DNA of 64,000 bases from NCBI GenBank assembly GCA_035293765.1, contig DATGMF010000065.1:331688-395687 (forward strand). Direction: 5' to 3'. Positions 8,544 to 17,542 of the stretch are shown here, in pieces (position 1 is the first letter of the stretch; each line of letters begins with the position of its first letter). The DNA comes from DASRHT01 sp035293765 (GTDB lineage: Bacteria; Chloroflexota; Ktedonobacteria; Ktedonobacterales; Ktedonobacteraceae). The notes below the pieces were generated by a model. The model worked only from the letters and a program-made list of their open reading frames with translations, had not been told where the DNA came from and did not search any database. The translations under genes were made by a program, and so were the position numbers.

Positions 8544-9242
8544 TTATAGCGTGCTGGAAGGATCTGAGAGGGGAGATTCGGCCTGAGCAAAAAGGCTAAA
8601 CAGCTCGCGTACGGGAGCGAAGCTATGACGATGGTAGGGAGTGGCCCCGTGTGCGTGGAGGGCGGCGAGATGGGCTTCGGTACCGTATCCCTTATGCTGA
8701 TCAAAGCCATAGAGGGGATACGCCTCGTGCAACCGGAGCATCAGGTGATCGCGGGTAACTTTGGCGATAATGGAAGCTGCGGCGATAGAGAGACAACGAG
8801 CGTCTCCCTTGATAATCGAGCGTTGTGGCAGGGCGATGGTGGGCAGGAGTAGAGCATCTAAGAGCAGCGCCTGGGGAGCGGGTGAGAGCTGGGCAAGCGC
8901 GGTCTGCATCGCATATTTCGTAGCCTGTAGAATGTTGCGCTCGTCAATCATTTCAACCGAGCCAACGCCGACGCTCACAGCCAGCGCGTGCTGAATAATC
9001 ACATCGTAGAGGCGTTCCCGGTTTAGTCGCGTGACCTGCTTGGAGTCCTGAACGCCCGCGAGCTGTTCTATGAGCCGCGTTGTATCGCCTGCGAGGGGAA
9101 GAATCACGGCGGCAGCCACCACCGGCCCGGCGAGGCATCCGCGTCCAGCTTCATCCAGGCCCGCCACAAAGGAATAGCCCTGTGCGAACAGGGCCATTTC
9201 TTCCTCTAATGTGGGCATTGCTTTAGGCTTAGGCGTTATCAT
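8544..9242 (-). CDS. rnhB: Ribonuclease HII
   Basis: 232 residues, usual length for RNase HII, which cleaves the RNA strand of RNA/DNA hybrids and starts removal of misincorporated ribonucleotides. Active-site residues are visible: D30 and E31 in AGLDEAGRGCLAGP, D129 in LLLDALLLP, D147 in IKGDAR, followed by ASIIAKVTRD. ATG 9242 overlaps the end of rplS by 14 bases; ATG 9218 is an alternative, and neither has a strong ribosome-binding site, so translation is probably coupled to rplS. The rplS-rnhB order is common in bacteria. Confidence 0.95.
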   Translation of the reverse strand: MITPKPKAMPTLEEEMALFAQGYSFVAGLDEAGRGCLAGPVVAAAVILPLAGDTTRLIEQLAGVQDSKQVTRLNRERLYDVIIQHALAVSVGVGSVEMIDERNILQATKYAMQTALAQLSPAPQALLLDALLLPTIALPQRSIIKGDARCLSIAAASIIAKVTRDHLMLRLHEAYPLYGFDQHKGYGTEAHLAALHAHGATPYHRHSFAPVRELFSLFAQAESPLSDPSSTL

Positions 9243-9702
9243 CGGCAGTGCTGATTGCAGCGGCTTTTGCTTCAGCCCGTGCGGCCTGCGCAGCTTCTTT
9301 TTCTGCTACCTGTTTGGCAGTCATCGGACGTAGCTCTTTCAAGCGAGCCGCCTTGCCGGTAAGACCACGCAAATAGTAGAGCTGTTTGCGGCGTACGCGA
9401 GCGTGGCGTAGCACTTCAATCTTCTCAATACGGGGAGAATGAATTAAGAATGTGCGTTCAACGCCAACGCCATTGGTGATGCGGCGTACAGTAAAGTTGC
9501 GGTTGACGCCGCCGCCACGGATGCGCATAACGATACCTTCAAACGGCTGAAGGCGCTCGCGGTTCCCCTCAACGACTTTCACTTGCAGGCGAACAGTATC
9601 GCCCGACTTAATTTCTGGTATGTCCTTCCGTAACTGAGCACTTTCGACAGCGTCAAGCAACGCCCGGCCTGCTGGCTTCGTTACAGCTTCTTTGTCGGCC
9701 AT
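9229..9702 (-). CDS. rplS: 50S ribosomal protein L19
   Basis: 157 residues. Core motifs: IKSGDTVRLQVKV, EGNRERLQPFEGIVM, VRRITNGVGVERTF, and ARVRRKQLYYLRGLTGKAAR. The C-terminal ~35 residues form an Ala/Lys/Glu-rich tail beyond the usual ~115-residue core. AGGAGG stands nine bases before the ATG. L19 sits at the 30S-50S interface. Co-directional with and overlapping rnhB. Confidence 0.97.
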   Translation of the reverse strand: MADKEAVTKPAGRALLDAVESAQLRKDIPEIKSGDTVRLQVKVVEGNRERLQPFEGIVMRIRGGGVNRNFTVRRITNGVGVERTFLIHSPRIEKIEVLRHARVRRKQLYYLRGLTGKAARLKELRPMTAKQVAEKEAAQAARAEAKAAAISTADDNA

Positions 9703-9776
9703 CCCTTTAACCTCCTATGCGCTCATTGCTCGGCGACGGTGAACAGATAGAGTGGCGGAGCATTGGGCGCGAGAAC

Positions 9777-10043
9777 TTACTTTGCGTTAAGCTGTTTCAT
9801 CAGGCGTGACTTGCGGCGAGCCGCATTTCTCTTATGAATGACGCCCTTCTTGGCGGCGCGGTCCAACTCGCTGACAGCGGCCCTGACAGCGGCTGTGGCG
9901 TCCTCCGCCTGTGTGCTGGTGCTGGCGATTGCCGCACGAGCTTTGGTGACCTGTGTTTTTACAAGCGATTTAATGCTGCGATTATGTGCGCGGCGCTTCT
10001 GCTCCTGGCGCATGCGCTTCTCAGCAGCGGCATTATTGGGCAT
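9777..10043 (-). CDS. rpsT: 30S ribosomal protein S20
   Basis: 88 residues from ATG 10043, with GGGGAGG 12 bases upstream; a longer frame from 10091 adds a non-homologous head. Basic helical protein: AAEKRMRQEQKRRAHNRSIK at the start and KKGVIHKRNAARRKSRLMKQ at the end, both typical of S20, which binds 16S rRNA in the 30S body. Precedes rplS-rnhB on the same strand by 75 bp. Confidence 0.96.
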   Translation of the reverse strand: MPNNAAAEKRMRQEQKRRAHNRSIKSLVKTQVTKARAAIASTSTQAEDATAAVRAAVSELDRAAKKGVIHKRNAARRKSRLMKQLNAK

Positions 10044-10164
10044 GTGAGTCTTAATCCTCCCCGAAACGTCTGCCCCTTCTCTATGGGCCAATTGATGAAA
10101 ATGCCGACAACCTTGTCGGACTCAGTGTAGTGCCCGTAGATTATAGCAGAAGCCCTCTGGATAT

Positions 10165-10233
10165 GTCAAACAAAAAACAGATGTCCTGTAGGGGCAGGGC
10201 TGGCCCCTGCCCTGGCAGGGTCAAACAAAAAAC
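10165..10233. repeat. GC-rich palindrome flanked by 14-bp direct repeats
   Basis: The word GTCAAACAAAAAAC occurs at 10165-10178 and 10220-10233. Between them, 10187-10214, lies a GTAGGGGCAGGG / CCCCTGCCC palindrome of the interspersed family seen throughout the window. It sits between rpsT and the L,D-transpeptidase. Confidence 0.65.
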
Positions 10234-10279
10234 GGTTCCCTGGACAGGCGGGCGCAAAACGGACTTTACCTGTCCAGGG
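10227..10279 (-). terminator. Intrinsic terminator of the L,D-transpeptidase gene
   Basis: On the minus strand an 11-bp stem (10269-10279 with 10238-10248, arms CCCTGGACAGG and complement) is followed by six Ts (the As at 10227-10232). It begins 11 bases after the stop codon. Confidence 0.75.
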
Positions 10280-10290
10280 GGATTAAACAA

Positions 10291-12003
10291 CTAATAAATG
10301 ATCACAGCCGTTCCATAGCCGGTATTATGGTAGAGCCAACCTGCCAGATCTTCCTGAACATTGATGCAGCCGTGGCTGCCATTGTACGAGAACTGGACGT
10401 CGCCGCTGCTATCGAAATGCGGGAAATTGGTGCCTGGACCATAGTTTGCCCGCCACCAGCTATCATGGAAGAAGTAGCCGCCATCGTGATACTCCATCGC
10501 GAAATTGATCTTGGTATCAGGATACCAGAAGGCCGAACCCTTTGGCTCGCTTGACTTAAAGACGGTCGGCGATTCGCGGAAGAAGATATGCCAGTAGCCT
10601 GGCAGCGATGGCTTATCGTACTGCCCTGAAGTGATGTAGAACGCTTTGACAAGCTGACCATTCTGATAGAGCCGCAGCGTTTGCTCGACCAGCGATACTA
10701 CAATCACTTGCCCGGAAGTAATGCCATAGCTCTGCATCAAGTGCATATCGGCAGCGTGAGGCTGATTGTAAGGCGTATTATCGCTGTAGTCGGCCTCCAT
10801 TGCTTTCAAATGCTGCATGTCGGTATTGATGAGATCGATAGCGGCCATATAGTCGTCCTGCGTCTGTGCAGTCTGCACGGCATAGTCCGCGTCGGAGCCG
10901 ATGCCCTGCTGATCATACTCGTAATCTAGCCGGTAAGAGCCGCCATTATAGGCGTCGTGATAGACGTGGCTGCTGCCCCAACTGGCGACCTCTTGATGGA
11001 ACTGGCTCAACAGATAGTTCGTCTTGCCTTTGAGGAGGGGAAACTGGACCGAAGCGAGGTCTTTGTCGATTTGCGCTGAGACCTTCAGGAAGTCGCTCAG
11101 CGTTTGTGCCGCGTCGAGAGATGCCTGATCTGTATCGAGGCTTTTCTTATAGGCAGTGACATCCATCCCGTACTGGCTCATCTGCTGGATGTAGCCGGTA
11201 AATTCCCTGATCTTGGCTGCGCCCACATAGGGAATAGCCTGGGTCGAGAGGGCAACGGTTTCCAGTAATTGCGTATTGACCTGATCGGTGATCTGGGTAA
11301 AATCCTCTGGCTTACTGGCCTGATCGAAGAGATCCTGATCGTACTGTTCCTGCTGTTCGAGGGCAGTCGTGTCCAGGTGCGAGGCTTTCAGTTGTTTGAT
11401 AATCTGTTGTAATGAGGTTAATTTATCGTGCGCCGGACCCATCAAGCGCAGCGCCTCAATAGAGGTTTTGGCGTTATCACTGATCTGGATATAGTTTTTG
11501 GGATACTGGGCCTGGGCCATCAGGCTCTGATCCTGGGCAAGCTGGTCGGCAAAAATTTTGATCTCATTAAATCCTTGAGCCTGTCTCTGAGCCAGGATAT
11601 TTCCCAGCGTTTGCAGATCGATGGTGGCCTGATAATCGGATTGCTGCGTGCTTTGCGCTTCCAGTCCGCGCACCTGGGTGGTCAGCATCGCATAGCGTTG
11701 GGCCAGATTTGTATAATAGTCTGTTGCGGGCTGATTTGAAAAAACGGTGAGAGGTGCAGTAGTGCGGCTCAACGTTGTTGCCTGGCTCAGAATAGGTTGC
11801 AGCGTGGCGCTGGGAACGCCGATATCTCTGGCCTGCGCCAGCACCTGATCGAGCGCAGTTTTGTTCTGCTGCGCTTGCTGTTGCATTTGCAGCGTTTGTG
11901 GATCGCTGCCACATGCGCTCAAAAACAGTAGTAGCAGCAGCGCAATGCTGATCGCGAGCATCCCTTTGCGCGTGCGCTGTCTGGAAATGATGAGGTTTGC
12001 CAT
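10291..12003 (-). CDS. Lipoprotein L,D-transpeptidase (YkuD domain)
   Basis: 570 residues from ATG 12003, preceded by AGGAGG; an upstream in-frame ATG at 12063 lacks a site. The N-terminus is basic, then hydrophobic, then LSACGS, a lipobox that would place the protein on the outer face of the membrane. Residues ~30-390 are almost entirely helical and Gln/Asp/Thr-rich, with no named domain. The C-terminal ~140 residues are a YkuD domain: VIVVSLVEQTLRLYQNG, GYWHI, and the catalytic motif SHGCINV. Family members form 3-3 peptidoglycan cross-links or attach proteins. The long helical arm may act as a spacer; this is inferred. Confidence 0.9.
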   Translation of the reverse strand: MANLIISRQRTRKGMLAISIALLLLLFLSACGSDPQTLQMQQQAQQNKTALDQVLAQARDIGVPSATLQPILSQATTLSRTTAPLTVFSNQPATDYYTNLAQRYAMLTTQVRGLEAQSTQQSDYQATIDLQTLGNILAQRQAQGFNEIKIFADQLAQDQSLMAQAQYPKNYIQISDNAKTSIEALRLMGPAHDKLTSLQQIIKQLKASHLDTTALEQQEQYDQDLFDQASKPEDFTQITDQVNTQLLETVALSTQAIPYVGAAKIREFTGYIQQMSQYGMDVTAYKKSLDTDQASLDAAQTLSDFLKVSAQIDKDLASVQFPLLKGKTNYLLSQFHQEVASWGSSHVYHDAYNGGSYRLDYEYDQQGIGSDADYAVQTAQTQDDYMAAIDLINTDMQHLKAMEADYSDNTPYNQPHAADMHLMQSYGITSGQVIVVSLVEQTLRLYQNGQLVKAFYITSGQYDKPSLPGYWHIFFRESPTVFKSSEPKGSAFWYPDTKINFAMEYHDGGYFFHDSWWRANYGPGTNFPHFDSSGDVQFSYNGSHGCINVQEDLAGWLYHNTGYGTAVIIY

Positions 12004-12182
12004 GATCCCCGGTGCCTCCTGGTGTATAAGTCCATTGGTCAAATAAAGATAATATTCAGACACTCTTAAAATGTATATAACACATAAGTCTTCTTTAATT
12101 TAAGCGGTTTATCGTCGTGATAGTAACATCATAAGAACTACTGGAACAAAAATGGTTAGAAATGATTATATAGTTTGAATAA

Positions 12183-12269
12183 TGCCACTGGCGAATCTAA
12201 GGATATAGGGGCTTTTTTCTCTCATATTTTTCGTGCCCCTACAGTTCTCTGTTCAATTCGCCAGTGGCA
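12183..12269. repeat. 87-bp element with 14-bp terminal inverted repeats
   Basis: TGCCACTGGCGAAT at 12183-12196 is perfectly inverted at 12256-12269. A nested AGGGGC / GCCCCT pair encloses a T-rich centre. It ends about 17 bases before the stop of the trans-sulfuration gene, so it may double as that gene's terminator, but the perfect ends suggest a MITE-like element. Confidence 0.6.
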
Positions 12270-12285
12270 GGAAGAGCAAAATGCT

Positions 12286-13422
12286 CTATGCCAGCGCCTG
12301 TTCCAGGTCTGCGATCAGGTCCTCCACGTCCTCTATGCCGACGGAGAGGCGTAGTAGCGTGTCTGTTAAGCCGCGCGCTTCGCGGATCTCTCTGGGGATG
12401 GAGCCGTGCGTCATACTGACAGGATGGCAGACGAGGGCTTCGACTCCTCCCAGGCTCTCAGCAAAGGTAAAAATTTGGAAACGGCGTACTACTTTATCCA
12501 CATCGGCAGCGGTGCCTTTAAACTGAAATGAGACCATGCCACCGAAACCGCTCATCTGGCGCCTGGCTAGCTCATAGTCGGGATGGGAGGGCAGGCCAGG
12601 ATAGTAAACCTTCTCGACGCGTGGGTGCTCCGCGAGGAAGCTAGCAATGGTGCGGGCGTTCTCTTCGTGCTGGCGCATGCGCACCGCCAGGGTTTTGATC
12701 CCTCGCAGCGTCAACCAGGCATCAAAGGGACCGGGGACGCCGCCAGCCGCATTCTGGAAGAATTTGACGGACTCATAGATTTCCTGGTTGTTCATCACCA
12801 GCACTCCGCCGATGACGTCGCTATGCCCGTTGATATATTTGGTGGTGCTATGCACCACAATATCGGCTCCCAGGTCCAATGGTTGCTGGAAATAAGGGCT
12901 GGCAAAGGTGTTATCTACGACGAGCAGCAGGTTATGGCGGTGGGCGATATCCGCGACGGCTTTGATGTCGATGAGCCGCAGCAGCGGATTGGTGGGAGTC
13001 TCCAGCCAGATCAGCTTGCTATTGGGGCGGATCGCCTTTTCATAATCGGCAACGTTGCTGGCTGTGACATACGATGTTGCGACGTTATAGCGGCTCATCA
13101 CCTTCTCAAAAATGCGGTAACTGCCGCCATAAAGATCGTCGCAGGCAATCATATGCTCGCCCGCGTTTAACAGACTGAGGATCGCGTTCTCCGCCGCCAT
13201 TCCCGAAGCAAACGCCAGGCCATATTTACCGTTTTCAAGAGCCGCTATACACGCCTCCAGCGCGCTACGCGTGGGGTTGCCTGTGCGGGCGTATTCAAAC
13301 CCTTTATGTTCGCCCATGCCCGCCTGGGCAAAAGTAGACGTTTGAAAAATAGGAGTCATGATCGCGCCTGTCGAGGGATCAGGTTCCTGGCCTGCATGAA
13401 TGGCCCTGGTTGAAAATTTCAT
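12286..13422 (-). CDS. PLP-dependent trans-sulfuration enzyme (cystathionine gamma-synthase/lyase family)
   Basis: 378 residues, normal for the Cys/Met metabolism PLP family. Seen: FEYARTGNPTRSALE, the ASGMAAENA cofactor loop, WLETPTNPLL, VVDNTFASPY, the PLP-binding lysine in HSTTKYINGHSDVIGG, and the C-terminal ESLGGVEALVCHPVSMTH. It could be cystathionine gamma-synthase, gamma-lyase or homocysteine-lyase; motifs alone do not separate these. GGGAG seven to eight bases upstream supports ATG 13422. Single gene. Confidence 0.9.
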   Translation of the reverse strand: MKFSTRAIHAGQEPDPSTGAIMTPIFQTSTFAQAGMGEHKGFEYARTGNPTRSALEACIAALENGKYGLAFASGMAAENAILSLLNAGEHMIACDDLYGGSYRIFEKVMSRYNVATSYVTASNVADYEKAIRPNSKLIWLETPTNPLLRLIDIKAVADIAHRHNLLLVVDNTFASPYFQQPLDLGADIVVHSTTKYINGHSDVIGGVLVMNNQEIYESVKFFQNAAGGVPGPFDAWLTLRGIKTLAVRMRQHEENARTIASFLAEHPRVEKVYYPGLPSHPDYELARRQMSGFGGMVSFQFKGTAADVDKVVRRFQIFTFAESLGGVEALVCHPVSMTHGSIPREIREARGLTDTLLRLSVGIEDVEDLIADLEQALA

Positions 13423-14074
13423 TAATGTTCTCCCGCATAGCCCATTCTACAATGATGGGCCATTTGTAATGTATTATACGTCCAGCGTAAGAACTCACCG
13501 AGTCGAGGTAGGAGGCCCATATGCCTTCAGACTTATGGAAGGAATGCCGAGTCCTTCTCTCGCGGAGAGGGAGGGGCATGCCTGCCTCAATCCCCTTGCG
13601 GGGAGCCGTTTTGGATTGGGAACGGCTAAACCCCTACCACCGCAAGGTGGCGTCATGTGAGCCTCGACAAGGTTCGCTCAGGTTTAACGTGTCATACACT
13701 GGCTTGACCACCTGGACCTGTTTAATATGACACCGTAGCGCATCGGACTGGCTCTCGCATCCTATGGTACCTATTTCTGAGCGAACGTAGCTCCTACCAG
13801 ACTGATTCTATCCAGGCTGTCTGTAGGAACTGAGTCTGGTCAGGTGCGGGCTTGCCACAGCCTGGGCTATCGCACCCAACAGTTGACAAGCCCATCCCTT
13901 TTTAGGGGATGTGGTTCCTGACACAAAAATTGTGAACTGCTGCATAGTAAAATGCCGCATGTATTGCTAGGATACTACAGAGAGATGTTGCTGGCAACGA
14001 CTCTGTCGCTCGTTTTCGCGAATCAAAGAAGCAATCATCTTGTCTCATAACATCAGTATAGTAGGAGTACGGCA
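13423..14074. other. 650-bp intergenic region rich in palindromes
   Basis: Upstream of two divergent genes. A GCCCAT / ATGGGC hairpin (about 13441-13465) lies just upstream of the trans-sulfuration start, and TATAAT (minus strand, about 13470) is a possible -10 element. Further palindromes: a TGAGC/GCTCA pair near 13658-13680, CAGACT/AGTCTG around 13800-13840, and CATCCC/GGGATG at 13893-13911 preceded by TTGACAAG. The last resembles an IS200/IS605-type end hairpin, but no transposase is nearby. No T-box specifier or anti-terminator motif was found. Confidence 0.45.
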
Positions 14075-14941
14075 ATGTTCAAACGCCCTGCTGCAATTAT
14101 CACTTTAATCTGTCTTGCCCTGATTGTGCTGGCGGGTTGTGGCAATCCCGATAACGTCGGCGCATCAGGAAACCCCGGTACGCCAACGCCCACCCCTGCG
14201 CAAACAACCCCCACTGCTCAGCCTACCGGCTCGCCGCCGGGCAATCCAGCACAAGCGCCGTTTAGCGTGACCGGTATCGATATGGCTGTCAGTCCGGCCT
14301 CGATTGCCGGTATGGCCTGTGGCACCAGCATCAATGTGGTCTACACTGCCACATTTCATGCGCCCGCGAATAGCCCGGGCGGCACAGTTCAGTTTCTCTA
14401 TAGTACCAATAATGGTCGTGCAACGTCGCGCGCCAGCATCGCCTTTGCCCCTGGCGAGACGGTGAAGACCTACGCCTTTAGCTGGTCAGGGACGCTCTAT
14501 CCTGATAACGTCAATCCTGGTCTGGGCGGCGTAGTTACCAACGCTCCTAACGCCGTGAGTTCGCCGACGGTCAAACCGGTCGGTACCTGCGCGCTCTCGG
14601 CTACATTCCAGGTCACCAGCATTGATCTGGCCGTAAGCCCGGCGTCAATAGCGGGTAGCACCTGTAACAGCTCTATTACGCTGAATTATACCGTTACCTT
14701 CCATATCGCGCCTTACAGCCCCGGTGGTATGATCCAGTTCGCTTATAGCACCAACAATGGCCGCTCTCAGACCAACGCCAGCACGGTAGTTGATCCTGCC
14801 GCGACCACGAAGACCTTTACCTTTACCACGTCGGGAACGCTCTATCCCGATCATACCTTCCCCGGCGTGGCGATTGTGATGGTGACAAGCCCCAATAACC
14901 TCATTTCGTCGGGCGTTTCTCCCAGCGGGGCATGCAGTTAG
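14075..14941 (+). CDS. Secreted lipoprotein with two duplicated beta domains
   Basis: 288 residues, AGGAG before ATG 14075. Signal peptide with lipobox LAGC (Cys21), then a Thr/Pro-rich linker to about residue 60. Residues ~62-170 and ~173-287 are two copies of one domain, each starting with a VTxIDxAVSPASIAG block, then YSTNNGR, then SGTLYPD, each with a cysteine in the first third and one at the end that could form a disulfide. No family recognised. Function unknown; surface anchoring is inferred from the lipobox. Confidence 0.82.
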   Translation: MFKRPAAIITLICLALIVLAGCGNPDNVGASGNPGTPTPTPAQTTPTAQPTGSPPGNPAQAPFSVTGIDMAVSPASIAGMACGTSINVVYTATFHAPANSPGGTVQFLYSTNNGRATSRASIAFAPGETVKTYAFSWSGTLYPDNVNPGLGGVVTNAPNAVSSPTVKPVGTCALSATFQVTSIDLAVSPASIAGSTCNSSITLNYTVTFHIAPYSPGGMIQFAYSTNNGRSQTNASTVVDPAATTKTFTFTTSGTLYPDHTFPGVAIVMVTSPNNLISSGVSPSGACS

Positions 14942-15049
14942 CTAACGCGATGTCTGAGTATGGCGTGACAATTGAGGATGCAGGCAATTTCTGCCTGCAT
15001 CCCCGTCGTTTTGCTAGAAATTATGGCTATCGATGTGCTTTGAAAGGTT

Positions 15050-15095
15050 CCGCGTTCCAACGCTGCTGGCGCGCTAGCTTCGCTCAGGAACGCGG
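15050..15095 (-). repeat. Structured palindromic repeat, copy 3 of 5 (reverse orientation)
   Basis: CCGCGTTCC (15050-15058), a 28-nt loop starting AACGCTGCTGG and ending TTCGCTCA, GGAACGCGG (15087-15095). The stem extends to 11 bp with TTCC/GGAA. On the minus strand the loop matches copies 1, 2 and 5. Confidence 0.8.
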
Positions 15096-15209
15096 AATCG
15101 AAGTATGTTGTACAATTTGAATAAGAAACCCTTTGGCTCATCAAAACGTTGTAATGTATAAGCCTGATAAAAAATATCAATACAGAATGCGCGAACAAGG
15201 ATCAACCGC

Positions 15210-16022
15210 ATGAGTATGTCAGACATATCACCAGAAAAGTTACCAAACCACCCGGCCCCCGCAAGGCGGCAGCCCGTGATAGGGGTTTTGCTGATCCACG
15301 GATTAAATGGCAGCAGACACGATATGAGGGAGTTGGCGGAGTTACTGCGCTCACATGGCATGGTTGCGGAGAATATTTTGTTGCCCGGTCATGGTACGCA
15401 GGTGCGCGATATGCTTCCTCTGGGGTGGGCCGAATGGTCGGTCGCGGTACGTGATGAACTGTATGCCCTGCGCAAGCGATGCGATATGGTATTTCTGGTG
15501 GGTCATTCGCTGGGAGGCGCTCTCTGCCTGCATACGGCGGCCCACGAAAAGGTTGATGGGATTATCACTATGTGCGCTCCCTTGCACATGTATCCCTGGA
15601 CACGCCCGCTGGTACGCCTTGCTAAGCGCCTGACCCCGATGCTGCCAACGCTGCGCGAGGATGTACGCGACCCGGAGGCCCGGCGTCTCTATACGCGCGA
15701 CGTCTATCGCTGGACGCCGATGGCTCCCGTAGAGAGCATGTTGCGCTATCTGCCCAGGCTGCGAGAAGAGTTGCCCGTAATCACCGCTCCGGCTCTGATC
15801 ATGGTTTCAAGTCACGACCATGTTGTGCCACCACGCGACGGGCGAGAGATTTATCGTCTGATTGGTTCACAGGAAAAACATCTTGTCACCTTCCATCGCT
15901 CCTACCACGTTATCATGAAGGATCATGATCGCAAGGAGGTTTTGGAGAAGACGCTGGCTTTTATTCTGCGCCATGCCGCTAAGGTATCCCAAAAGCCTAC
16001 GCAGGCCGATCAATCAGCCTGA
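15210..16022 (+). CDS. Alpha/beta hydrolase, carboxylesterase/monoacylglycerol lipase type
   Basis: 270 residues. Oxyanion-side motif GVLLIHGLNGSRHDM, LLPGHGTQVRDM, nucleophile elbow VGHSLGGAL, Asp in MVSSHDHVVPPRDG, and His in SYHVIMKDHDR. The layout matches the Est30-like esterases of Gram-positive bacteria. ATG 15210 has AAGG nine bases upstream. Likely cytosolic; no signal peptide. Substrate unknown. Confidence 0.87.
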   Translation: MSMSDISPEKLPNHPAPARRQPVIGVLLIHGLNGSRHDMRELAELLRSHGMVAENILLPGHGTQVRDMLPLGWAEWSVAVRDELYALRKRCDMVFLVGHSLGGALCLHTAAHEKVDGIITMCAPLHMYPWTRPLVRLAKRLTPMLPTLREDVRDPEARRLYTRDVYRWTPMAPVESMLRYLPRLREELPVITAPALIMVSSHDHVVPPRDGREIYRLIGSQEKHLVTFHRSYHVIMKDHDRKEVLEKTLAFILRHAAKVSQKPTQADQSA

Positions 16023-16043
16023 AAAATGAGTAGACTCTTTCCC

Positions 16044-16072
16044 TTGTGCGTCTGGTTATGATCATGTATACT
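16044..16072 (+). promoter_or_regulatory. Sigma-70-like promoter for the anchored propeller-like protein
   Basis: TTGTGC (16044-16049), 17-base spacer, TATACT (16067-16072). It lies about 35 bases before the TTG start at 16107 and after the esterase stop. Confidence 0.55.
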
Positions 16073-16106
16073 GACACAGCTAACAGGTTTATGGAGTTAA
16101 AAAGTT

Positions 16107-17492
16107 TTGACGCGACAGGTAACTAGCCCACCAGAACGACCGCAAGAGCGTGTTTATGCAGATCAGGAGATGTCAGGTTCCCGCAAAGGCATTGTCTCTC
16201 TCTTAGGAATCGTTGGCGTGCTCCTGCTCCTTTTTATTGGTCTGGTGATCCATAATTTGCCACAGGCGGTACAGCCCCATCACACGCCTTCGGATATCGC
16301 GCATGCCAGCCAAACACAGGCGGATGCTCAAGATACTCCATCATCTTTACAGGCTCCGGGCAGCGACTCTACCGCTCCGCTTCAACTGCCATCAGGACAT
16401 TCCTTGCTTGTAGAGCAGGAAAATAATATTTACCTGGTCTCCGCGACTGGTGGGACTCCTCAATTACTCTCGACGCCAGGATATGTTTACAATCGAGCGG
16501 TTCCTCCTATCATAACGCCGGACGGCCAGTTGCTCTATAGTGGCAACGGCATATGGATGACTGCTATCTTTGACGGAACGCCCAGACAGATTGCCCCGCT
16601 CTTCCCGAATCAGGTGATTACTTCGATGGCGCTGAGTAGCGATGGGACAACTATCGCCTGGAGCACCGAACCGGCTGATGGTAACGGCTCGATTGCGATC
16701 TATGCGGGTCCGCTCAGTGGAGCCTCGCTGGCCTATCTCCAGTCGTCAACGGATTGCCCTTGTTTTCGCATCTTCTCTTTTCTCAATGGGCCTGGCGACA
16801 AGGGCCATACGACGCTGATGCTAACGGATGATCGCGGCGATCATCATGAGGTGCAGTATGGCTTGTGGACGTTGGACCTGACAAAAATTCCTGAAACTGG
16901 ACCACAGTTGTTGCTGGATGAGGACCCGCAGCAAGGGCCGCTGGAGCTTGCACCCTCCGCCAATACCCTCCTCTATTCCAGCTACGAAGGGATCGTACCC
17001 TCTCCAAGCGATGGCAGCGTGCCGCCAGATGTTGATGCCTTAACCTATGCCAATAGCCTCGATATAACGACCATCAACGAGAAGCCGTTAAGTCTGGGCT
17101 CATCGCATGTGATCCTGCCAGAACAGCACTCCCTGAGCAACAGCGCGGAATATCACTGGGTGACAACGCCGCTCTTCTCATTGGATGGGCATACCCTCGT
17201 CTATATCGTGTTCTCCAACGATGCCGATGCGCCTTTTACTCGCCATAGCGCCATCTACTCTGTTCATATCAGCGGCTCTGGTTCACAGCTAACGCCCTCC
17301 AAGCCCGAATTGCTGGCAACATCGACATCTCAATACGTCGAGCTGGGGGCCTGGTTCGACGACCACACTCTGACGTTCTATGCTGACAATACGTTGTATG
17401 CCATCGATATTCATACTGGCGCGACCGCAACGATTATCCAAACCAAAGCGTACGCGCATATCGTTGCCGTCGTGGCCCATAGCTCTCAATAA
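16107..17492 (+). CDS. Membrane-anchored beta-propeller-like protein
   Basis: 461 residues. The chosen start is TTG 16107, with GGAG about 10 bases before it; ATG 16170 is in frame but has GGAG directly abutting. A single anchor (IVSLLGIVGVLLLLFIGLVI, near residues 29-48) is followed by a Thr/Pro/Gln linker. Then come repeated short blades of the TolB/DPP type: NNIYLVSATGGTPQLL, SMALSSDGTTIAW, FSLDGHTLVYI. The propeller would sit outside the membrane. No catalytic motif. Function unknown. Confidence 0.75.
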   Translation: MTRQVTSPPERPQERVYADQEMSGSRKGIVSLLGIVGVLLLLFIGLVIHNLPQAVQPHHTPSDIAHASQTQADAQDTPSSLQAPGSDSTAPLQLPSGHSLLVEQENNIYLVSATGGTPQLLSTPGYVYNRAVPPIITPDGQLLYSGNGIWMTAIFDGTPRQIAPLFPNQVITSMALSSDGTTIAWSTEPADGNGSIAIYAGPLSGASLAYLQSSTDCPCFRIFSFLNGPGDKGHTTLMLTDDRGDHHEVQYGLWTLDLTKIPETGPQLLLDEDPQQGPLELAPSANTLLYSSYEGIVPSPSDGSVPPDVDALTYANSLDITTINEKPLSLGSSHVILPEQHSLSNSAEYHWVTTPLFSLDGHTLVYIVFSNDADAPFTRHSAIYSVHISGSGSQLTPSKPELLATSTSQYVELGAWFDDHTLTFYADNTLYAIDIHTGATATIIQTKAYAHIVAVVAHSSQ

Positions 17493-17542
17493 AGCCTTGT
17501 GGAAGGATTATTCCATATAAAAAAGTGTAGGGAGGCACCTGG

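Noticed and set aside
13423..13700. T-box or SAM riboswitch upstream of the trans-sulfuration gene
   Set aside because: The T-box anti-terminator bulge and the conserved core of SAM riboswitches could not be found on the minus strand; only simple hairpins are present.
13880..13930. IS200/IS605 right end
   Set aside because: The CATCCC/GGGATG hairpin is suggestive but there is no transposase or TnpB fragment beside it and it does not match either TnpB end in the window.
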